DNA of 19,705 nt. Source: Chloroflexota bacterium (GTDB lineage: Bacteria; Chloroflexota; Limnocylindria; Limnocylindrales; CSP1-4). This document shows, piece by piece, positions 14,555 to 19,705 of this stretch. Where the stretch lies: the NCBI GenBank assembly GCA_021786915.1, contig JAJYMP010000290.1:1-19705 (forward strand), written 5' to 3'. The notes under the pieces were generated by a model that saw nothing but the letters and a program-made list of their open reading frames with translations, was not told the DNA's origin and did not search any database. Positions within the stretch are counted from its first letter, which is position 1; the number at the start of each line of letters is the position of its first letter. Made by a program: the position numbers and the translations under genes.

Positions 14555-15409
14555 CTAGAACTGATCCGGTTCGGTGAGGCCGACGCTATCGGCCGCGTGC
14601 AGTTCGTCTGCCCGGATGACCTCGATTCCCATCTGTGTGATCGCCGCAAGCTCGTGGGGATCGATTTGGCCAGCCGTGATGATCGTGTCGAGCACATCGA
14701 GCGGCGCAACGCGGACGAGGGCTTCGCGCCCGAACTTCGACCCATCGGCGAGCAGCACGACTCGATGGCCTGCATCGATCATCGCCTGCTTGACGGCGAC
14801 CTCCTCGAACTCGGGATAGGTGAGGCCGGCGGCTGCGGAGACACTGTGGATCGCTAGGAACGTGGTGTCGACGTGAAGCTGACGCAGTGTGGCCACCGCG
14901 AAATCGCCGACGGCCCCGAACGTACTCGGCCTGATGATGCCGCCGGTCGAGACCACAGTGACTCCCGGGACGCCGATCAGTTCGCTCGCGTTTGTCACTG
15001 CATTCGTGGCGACGACCAGATCGTGCTGGCCCCTGAGCATCCGTGCGAGGCACAGAGTCGTCGTGCCTGAGTCGAGGATTATCCGCATGCCGTCGCGAAT
15101 GAGTGAGAGGGCGGCCTTCGCGATCGCCGTCTTCTCTACTTCGCGCTCGACCAATCGCGTGGAGAACGGCCTTTCGAGCTCCGACGCCGATACCGCACCC
15201 CCGTAAGCGCGCGCAAGGACTCCCAGTTCCTCGAGCTTGACAAGGTCTCGACGCACCGTCTCGTCCGTCACGCCGAAGAGCTGCATCAGCTCGTGAACCT
15301 TGACGCTCCCGTGCGTCCGAACCAGGTCGGTGATTATCCGCAGACGGTCGGGCCCGAGGGCCCGCTGGTACTGGCTTGCCTCTTGCGGCTCCCGGCTGGC
15401 GACTGACAC
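14555..15409 (-). CDS. DeoR-family transcriptional regulator
   Basis: A regulator of about 284 residues with an N-terminal winged HTH (RLRIITDLVRTHGSVKVHEL, then FGVTDETVRRDLVKLEELG and YGGAV). The C-terminal sugar-phosphate sensor domain follows (ALSLIRDGMRIILDSGTTT, NAVTNASEL, STGGIIRPSTFGAVG and LLADGSKFGREAL). It probably represses its own operon with the dehydrogenase and kinase, and perhaps the divergent SDR and LsrF-like genes, with a sugar phosphate as inducer. Start choice is difficult: GTG 15409 gives a family-like N-terminus, while ATG 15457 adds 16 residues and has no better ribosome-binding site. A much longer frame reaching 15667 is rejected because the family needs only a few residues before the HTH. 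Confidence 0.88.
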   Translation of the reverse strand: MSVASREPQEASQYQRALGPDRLRIITDLVRTHGSVKVHELMQLFGVTDETVRRDLVKLEELGVLARAYGGAVSASELERPFSTRLVEREVEKTAIAKAALSLIRDGMRIILDSGTTTLCLARMLRGQHDLVVATNAVTNASELIGVPGVTVVSTGGIIRPSTFGAVGDFAVATLRQLHVDTTFLAIHSVSAAAGLTYPEFEEVAVKQAMIDAGHRVVLLADGSKFGREALVRVAPLDVLDTIITAGQIDPHELAAITQMGIEVIRADELHAADSVGLTEPDQF

Positions 15410-15748
15410 CCCAACCCCCAACCCATCCGAACAACCCACACAAACGCTTGAACGCATACTTCTATCATTCCCACGCAACACCACAACAGGCCAACTCGAG
15501 ACAGGGTATCCGACGGGGATGATGGTCGACGTCGAGTCGCGTAGTCGCCGCAGAGAGCATCCGGGACAGCCGCGCCGGGCGGAGAATGGGCGCGACGAGC
15601 GGCGCGATTGCCTTCCCGTGAACGACCTGTCGTAGTGATCCGGCTGGGTGATGCGCGCCCGGCCCAAGATCTCACGGGATTTGGCCAGAAGTTGCTCCGT
15701 CGCGCCGAGGACGTCGCGTGGCGCCGCCGAAGTCTTCGCTGGACGCTC
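15410..15748 (-). promoter_or_regulatory. Upstream region of the DeoR operon, left part of the divergent interval
   Basis: No gene is supported in this stretch. Positions about 15425-15500 are clearly AT-richer than their surroundings and lie just upstream of the regulator, so a promoter is likely here. CAAACGCTTG (15441-15450) is an imperfect palindrome (8 of 10) centred on CG and overlaps a direct repeat AACGC-TTG-AACGC, a candidate operator. Between 15635 and 15748 a short plus-strand frame runs up to the insertion sequence and could be a fragment of a gene cut by it, but I do not recognise it. Confidence 0.3.
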
Positions 15749-15804
15749 CTAGGAGGTTGGTGTCAAACGCGCGTTCTGAACGGCTGACGGGAGGGCGCGG
15801 GCGC
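15749..15804 (+). repeat. Left terminal inverted repeat of the IS1182-type element
   Basis: It begins CTAGGAGGTTGGTGTC and is the reverse complement of the right end. Forty-two outer bases match perfectly, and the match continues to 15804 with one substitution (G at 15793). Confidence 0.9.
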
Positions 15805-15880
15805 AGCTACGATTCCCTGGGCGGACGAACCCGAACCGAACGGATGGGCACCGCCCGGCACGGACCGCAGGAGCCCGCCG

Positions 15881-17469
15881 ATGTCGCTCGGACCCACGCC
15901 CCGCCAGGGAGACGCCTTCCGGGACACGACCGAGTTCTGCGCTCCCCGTGTTCGGCCTGCGTCGATCTATGCCCTGCTCCACCGGGAGTGCCTGGCGCTC
16001 TTCCCCGACGAGCTGTTCGCCGACCTGTTCGCCGACATCGGCCGGCGCTCGGTGCCGCCGATGGTCGTGGCGGTCGTGATGGTCCTCCAGCGCCTCGAGG
16101 GCCTGTCGGACCGCGAGGCGGTCGAGCGCTTCACCTTCGACGCCCGCTGGAAGTACGCCGCGGGCGGCCTGCCCTTCGACTATCCCGGCTTCGCCCACAC
16201 CGTGCTCGTCGACATGCGGGCGCGGCTCGCCCGCTCGGACCGGCCCAAGCGGATCTTCGAGGCTCGCGCGAGGTGGCGACCGAGGCCGGCCTCCTGGGCG
16301 TCCGGCGGGTGCTCGACAGAACGCCCCTCTATGACGCGGTGGCCACCATGGACACCGTGACCCTGGTCCGCTCCGCGATCCGGGGCGTCCTCGCGGCAGC
16401 CGAGGCAGAGGAGCCGAAGCCGGCGCTCCGCGCGGTCCTGCGGCGCGACGACGACTATCGGAAAGGGGGCAAGCCCGCCTGCGACTGGGACGACGCGGAG
16501 TCGCGCCTGACCCTCGTCGACGCGCTCGCGCGTGACGGCCTGGCCCTGCTCGAGGCGCTCGAGGGCGGCCCGCTCCCGCCGCCGCTCGCCGAGGCCGCGA
16601 CCCTGCTCGCGACCGTGATCGGGCAGGATCTCGAGGAGGGTCCCGACGGCCGGGTCCGGATCGCCCGCCGGGTCGCAGCGGACCGGGTCATCAGCACCGT
16701 CGACCCCGACGCCCGCCACGGCCACAAGACGAACCATCACAGCTTCGACGGCTACAAGGGCCATATCGCGCTCGACCCCGACGCCGAGCTCATCACCGCG
16801 ACCGCCGTCACGCCGGGCAACGCCGGCGACGCGAGCGTGGTGAGCGAGCTGCTCGCCGCCGAGCCCGCTGCCGCCGACGAGGCTCCCGCCGAGCCCGCTG
16901 CCGAGCCGCTCACCGTGTACGGCGATTCGGCGTACGGCGCGGGTGCCGTGCTCGAGACGCTCGAGGACGCCGGCGCCGTCAGCCGCTGCAAGGTCCAGCC
17001 GCCGACGAGCGTGGCAGGGCGCTTCAGCAAGGACGACTTCACGGTCGAGCTCGCGGCCCGGACGGCCACCTGCCCGGCAGGCCGGACCGCGTCGTTCAGC
17101 GACGGCGACGGGAAGCGGCAGGCCCACTTCGGCCGCGCCTGCGGCGCCTGTCCGCTGGTCGCCCGCTGCACGGCCTCACCACGGGGGCGAACGATCGAGG
17201 TCGGACCCCACGAGGCGCTCCTCGCGGGCGGACGGGCGGCGGCCCGCGACCCCGCCTGGCGGGACGACTACCGGGCGACCCGGCCGAAGGTCGAGCGCAA
17301 GATCGGCCACCTGGTGCGCCGGAGACACGGCGGCAGGCGAGCGCGGGTCCGGGGCAGGTCGAGGGTCGGCGCCGACTTCGCGCTCCTCGCCGCAGCGGTG
17401 AACCTCGCCCGGCTCGCGGTGCTCGGGCTGTTCCGATCAGGCGGAACCTGGGTGGCACGGACGGCCTGA
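15881..17469 (+). pseudogene. IS1182-family transposase, frameshifted
   Basis: The gene starts at ATG 15881 (AGGAG 7 nt upstream) and the first part, to about 16267, reads MSLGPTPRQ, DELFADLFAD, VAVVMVLQRLEGLSDREAV and FDYPGFAHTVLVDMRARL. It then shifts frame: EVATEAGLLGVRRVLDRTPLYDAVATMDTV and the DDE catalytic part continue in the frame one base back. That part includes TNHHSFDGYKGHIALD, VYGDSAYG with the second Asp, and RPKVERKIGHL with the likely Glu. Removing two bases (GC at 16268-16269, in the run CGCGCG) restores one reading frame of about 528 residues. No slippery heptamer is visible, so a dinucleotide slip mutation is more likely than programmed frameshifting. An Ala/Pro-rich insert precedes the second Asp. 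Confidence 0.85.
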
Positions 17470-17586
17470 CGGAGCGGGAGACCGGGACAAGGTCACCTGC
17501 ATCAGGGCACCAGGCAGGCGCTCCCGGCTCGCACCGGGCCGCTGTGGGTCCGATCGAATGACAGTTGCCACGGGGCACCGCCGGAA

Positions 17587-17642
17587 GCGCCCGCGCCATC
17601 CCGTCAGCCGTTCAGAACGCGCGTTTGACACCAACCTCCTAG
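17587..17642 (-). repeat. Right terminal inverted repeat of the IS1182-type element
   Basis: It ends GACACCAACCTCCTAG and matches the left end in reverse complement over about 56 bp with one mismatch. It lies about 120 bp beyond the transposase stop. Confidence 0.9.
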
Positions 17643-17804
17643 CCCCCTCCTGGCCCCGGGAGGGCGGATCTCCCGCGCCCCCGGGGTCCACCGCACTTGC
17701 ATTCCGCCTGGCGGGTGGTTTCAGGTCGGGATCAACGTGGACGCCCCAATCCAACACGGCCGTACCCAGCGCGCGCTCGCCGCAGTAGAACAGGAAGGAT
17801 GAGA

Positions 17805-18650
17805 ATGGTGACCGACGTCAGCACGTGGGCGCCGCCCGCTCGGGGCAGCTCCCTCGTCAACCTCGAGGGTCGCTCGTACCTGGTCGCCGGCGCCGCGTCC
17901 GGGATCGGTCGCGACATCGCGCGCCACCTCGCGACATGCCGAGCGTCGCTCACTCTCGCCGACCTCAACGAAGCCGGCCTCGCGCAGGTCGCGGACGAGC
18001 TGGCACCCATCGCGCGGCCAGCGACAGTGGCCGGTGACCTGACCGACGACGCAGTGGTCGCAATGTTTGTCGAGGCGGCGGTCGACGCGTGGGGCGGCAT
18101 CGACGGGGCCGTCCTCAACACAGGGATCGCCGTGCCCGGCGAGCTCAAGGACCTCGACCCGGCCGATTGGCGCCGGAGCCTCGAGGTGAACGCCACGTCC
18201 CACTTCCTGCTCACGCGCCGCCTCCTGCCGCTGCTCGCGGCCCAGGGTCGAGGCGGCTCGCTCGTCTACATCGGCTCCAAGAACATGTTCAGCCCGGGCG
18301 CCGGGTTCGGAGCCTACAGCGCGTCCAAGGCGGCGCCCGCGCAGCTCGCCCGCCTCGCCGCGATCGAGGGTGGTCCGGAGGGCATCCGCGCCAACATCGT
18401 CAACCCGGACAACGTGTTCGAGGGCTCCGCGCTGTGGTCCAAGGAGCTGCGGGCGCAGCGCGCGGCGGTGTACGGCATCGCGCCCGAGGAGCTCGAGGCG
18501 TACTACACGAAGCGCAATCTGATGAAGGTGGGGGTGACGGGCCTGGACGTGGCGCGGGCCGTCGCCTTCCTGCTGTCCGACGACGCCGCGAAGACCACCT
18601 GCTGCGTGCTCACGGTCGACGGCGGCGTGCCAGGCGTGTTCCCGCGCTGA
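17805..18650 (+). CDS. SDR dehydrogenase like the C-terminal domain of RhaD-type aldolase fusions
   Basis: A 281-residue SDR with cofactor motif AGAASGIG (28-35), Asp53 at the end of the second strand (NAD preference), NTG at 105-107 where most SDRs have NAG, and S158, Y171 and K175 in GSKNMFSP...YSASK. The IGSKN, LAAIEGGPEGIRANIVNPD, FEGSALW, YGIAPEELEAYYTKRNLMKV and C-terminal TVDGGVPGVFPR stretches are those of the dehydrogenase half of bifunctional rhamnulose-1-phosphate aldolase/alcohol dehydrogenases (COG3347-like), but no class II aldolase half is attached. It may oxidise a lactaldehyde-like product or a polyol. ATG 17805 has AGGAAGG 6 nt upstream; an ATG at 17799 is too close to it. 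It lies 162 bp after the insertion sequence and 48 bp before the LsrF-like gene. Confidence 0.87.
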   Translation: MVTDVSTWAPPARGSSLVNLEGRSYLVAGAASGIGRDIARHLATCRASLTLADLNEAGLAQVADELAPIARPATVAGDLTDDAVVAMFVEAAVDAWGGIDGAVLNTGIAVPGELKDLDPADWRRSLEVNATSHFLLTRRLLPLLAAQGRGGSLVYIGSKNMFSPGAGFGAYSASKAAPAQLARLAAIEGGPEGIRANIVNPDNVFEGSALWSKELRAQRAAVYGIAPEELEAYYTKRNLMKVGVTGLDVARAVAFLLSDDAAKTTCCVLTVDGGVPGVFPR

Positions 18651-18698
18651 CCAGCCGCCGCCGAGCCCACTACCCCGAGACCGACGAGGAGCCATCCC

Positions 18699-19598
18699 AT
18701 GCCCGAAGCCGACGCCACCGCCTTCAAGCAGTTCCACCCCGAGATCCCGCAGCGCAACGAGGCGTTCTTCCTCAAGGGAGCCGGCGCCTACGACTGGGGG
18801 ATGCGGAACCGGCTCGCCCGCGTGTTCGACCCGCGCTCGGGACGGACGGTCATGCTCGCCTTCGACCACGGATACTTCCAGGGCCCGACGTCCGGCCTCG
18901 AGCGCGTCGACCTCTCGATCGCGCCGCTCGTCCCGTACGTGGACGCCCTGTTCTGCACCCGCGGCATCCTGCGCACGGTGATCCCCGCGGCGTCGCGCGC
19001 GCCCGTGTTCCTGCGCGCGAGCGGCGGACCCTCGATCCTCCGCGAGCTGTCCGACGAGGAGATCGCGGTCGACATCGAGGACGCGCTGCAGCTCGGCGTG
19101 GCCGGCCTCGGCGTCCAGGTGTTCATCGGCGGGCCGATGGAGACCAAGACGGTCCACAACATGACCCGGCTCGTCGACGCGGGGCTGCGCTACGGCCTGC
19201 CGGTGCTCGGCGTGACGGCCGTCGGGCGCGAGCTGACCCGCGACGCGCGCTACCTCGGCCTCGCCTGCCGGATCCTCGCCGAGCTCGGCGCGCAGGTCGT
19301 GAAGACGTACTACTGCGACGAGGGCTTCGACACTGTGACCGCGTCGTGCCCGGTGCCGGTCGTCATGGCGGGTGGCAAGAAGCTGCCCGAGCTCGAGGCG
19401 CTGACGATGGCGTACCGCGCCGTCGGGGAGGGAGCGTCGGGCGTCGACATGGGCCGCAACATCTTCCAGAGCGATGCGCCGGCGGCGATGCTCCAGGCCG
19501 AACTTCCAGCGCCCGACGGGCCTGATCGGCGTCCGAAGACCGCCTTCCTGAGATCAGCCTGCCCGGTTCTGGGTGGTGTTGCGCCCTGCAGAATGTAG
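18699..19598 (+). CDS. LsrF-like class I aldolase/thiolase, C-terminus aberrant
   Basis: A 299-residue TIM-barrel protein closely resembling E. coli LsrF (3-hydroxy-5-phosphonooxypentane-2,4-dione thiolase of AI-2 breakdown): [35 protein letters not shown] with His57, CTRGILR, the Schiff-base Lys202 in [19 protein letters not shown] and [12 protein letters not shown]. Similarity holds to MLQA at residue 267. After that LsrF has a helical tail of about 25 residues, whereas here an unrelated Pro/Arg-rich tail of 32 residues runs to the stop. The gene's true 3' end was probably cut at about 19500 by inserted DNA. ATG 18699 has GAGGAG 7-8 nt upstream. Other Lsr proteins (LsrB, LsrG, LsrR) are not recognisable here, so the substrate may be another sugar phosphate. 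Confidence 0.85.
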   Translation: MPEADATAFKQFHPEIPQRNEAFFLKGAGAYDWGMRNRLARVFDPRSGRTVMLAFDHGYFQGPTSGLERVDLSIAPLVPYVDALFCTRGILRTVIPAASRAPVFLRASGGPSILRELSDEEIAVDIEDALQLGVAGLGVQVFIGGPMETKTVHNMTRLVDAGLRYGLPVLGVTAVGRELTRDARYLGLACRILAELGAQVVKTYYCDEGFDTVTASCPVPVVMAGGKKLPELEALTMAYRAVGEGASGVDMGRNIFQSDAPAAMLQAELPAPDGPDRRPKTAFLRSACPVLGGVAPCRM

Positions 19599-19610
19599 TC
19601 AGTAGAGTAC

Positions 19611-19639
19611 TTGACATCTGCGGCTGGATGTGCATGCTT
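19611..19639 (+). promoter_or_regulatory. Possible promoter of the edge transposase gene
   Basis: A perfect -35 hexamer TTGACA (19611-19616) is followed after 17 bp by ATGCTT (19634-19639) with TGC directly before it, resembling an extended -10. Transcription would start at about the following ATG (19645), implying a leaderless message. The -10 match is poor. Confidence 0.3.
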
Positions 19640-19644
19640 GTCGC

Positions 19645-19705
19645 ATGGTGAAGCCGAAGACCGGCGCGATGCACGTAGTCACGGTGGTCAGCCGGCAGGG
19701 GGGCC
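19645..19705 (+). CDS. N-terminus of a transposase, probably IS1634 family (cut by window edge)
   Basis: Only 20 codons are visible, starting MVKPKTGAMHVVTVV, with an internal ATG at 19669. The stretch MHVVT plus basic residues resembles the start of IS1634/IS4-type transposases as I recall them, and the position, directly after a gene whose 3' end looks broken, fits an inserted element. The evidence is short, so family assignment is tentative. Confidence 0.4.
   Translation, partial: MVKPKTGAMHVVTVVSRQGG

Larger units (their letters stand above)
15749..17642 (+). mobile_element. IS1182-family insertion sequence, about 1.89 kb
   Basis: The element is bounded by terminal inverted repeats of about 56 bp with one mismatch and contains one transposase gene. 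The tetranucleotide CTAG stands at both ends (15749-15752 and 17639-17642). Being palindromic, it may be a 4-bp target duplication or simply the tip of the repeats. If it is target, the element proper is 15753-17638. The region 17470-17586 inside it is non-coding. It sits between the DeoR operon and the divergent SDR gene. With intact ends but a frameshifted transposase it could move only with help in trans. Confidence 0.88.

Noticed and set aside
11189..14558. Two very long plus-strand frames (742 and 739 codons) opposite the kinase and dehydrogenase genes
   Set aside because: They are Arg/Pro/Ala-rich, show no domain, and lie antisense to two clearly recognisable genes; GC-rich codon bias creates such shadows.
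15410..15667. Long N-terminal extension of the DeoR-type regulator
   Set aside because: The added residues are Arg/Ser-rich and unlike the family; the winged HTH normally starts within the first ten or so residues.
16260..16275. Programmed frameshift signal in the transposase
   Set aside because: No A/T slippery heptamer or clear downstream pseudoknot was seen; a CG-repeat slip explains the shift more simply.
18699..19598. Complete AI-2 (lsr) uptake and processing operon
   Set aside because: Only the LsrF-like protein is convincing; no LsrR, LsrG or LsrACDB set is linked to it, and the FGGY kinase is closer to LyxK/EryA than to LsrK.

Overview
The window is GC-rich (roughly two-thirds G+C by eye). 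Its coding style, insertion sequences and lipoprotein-anchored sugar uptake system suggest a soil or environmental high-GC bacterium, such as a Chloroflexota (Limnocylindria-like) or actinobacterial lineage. No rRNA or phylogenetic marker is present, so this assignment is weak.

Region 1 (1-1870) is decayed accessory DNA. It holds a tRNA-Thr(CGU) cut off exactly at the end of the anticodon loop, several copies of a 12-bp motif AGCNGATAASTG, a 7-bp perfect inverted repeat, and a frameshifted gene for a zinc-ribbon/helix-turn-helix protein with an internal duplication. It looks like an old landing site for site-specific integration.

Region 2 (1947-11158, plus strand) is a coherent carbohydrate catabolic operon. 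Its order is LacI-type regulator, lipoprotein substrate-binding protein, double-domain sugar ABC ATPase, RbsC-type permease, SDR dehydrogenase, DhaK-like kinase subunit, DhaL-like kinase subunit, a cupin resembling mannose-6-phosphate isomerase, and an RpiB-family isomerase. The intercistronic gaps hold stable hairpins, especially after the binding-protein gene and on both sides of the cupin gene. The simplest reading is uptake of a small polyol or sugar, oxidation or isomerisation to a short ketose, phosphorylation by DhaK/DhaL, and isomerisation by RpiB. The RpiB lacks the ring-opening histidine and has E in place of the usual D-H histidine, which fits an acyclic tetrose-phosphate substrate (erythrulose-4-P/erythrose-4-P) better than ribose-5-P. 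This is inference.

Region 3 (11312-15409, minus strand) is a convergent three-gene operon: DeoR-type regulator, GlpD/EryB-like FAD dehydrogenase and LyxK/EryA-like FGGY kinase. Divergent from it on the plus strand (17805-19598) are a stand-alone SDR that resembles the C-terminal domain of RhaD-type aldolase/dehydrogenase fusions, and an LsrF-like class I aldolase/thiolase. An IS1182-family element with ~56-bp terminal inverted repeats and a frameshifted transposase has inserted between the two divergent arms. The LsrF-like protein loses family similarity at its C-terminus, next to what looks like the start of an IS1634-type transposase running off the window edge.

The window is therefore a polyol/short-sugar catabolic island, possibly tetritol-related, bordered and interrupted by mobile elements. 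The most interesting points are the candidate tetrose pathway with an unassigned cupin isomerase, the tRNA half surrounded by recurring motifs, and the second aldolase/kinase/dehydrogenase cluster of unknown substrate.
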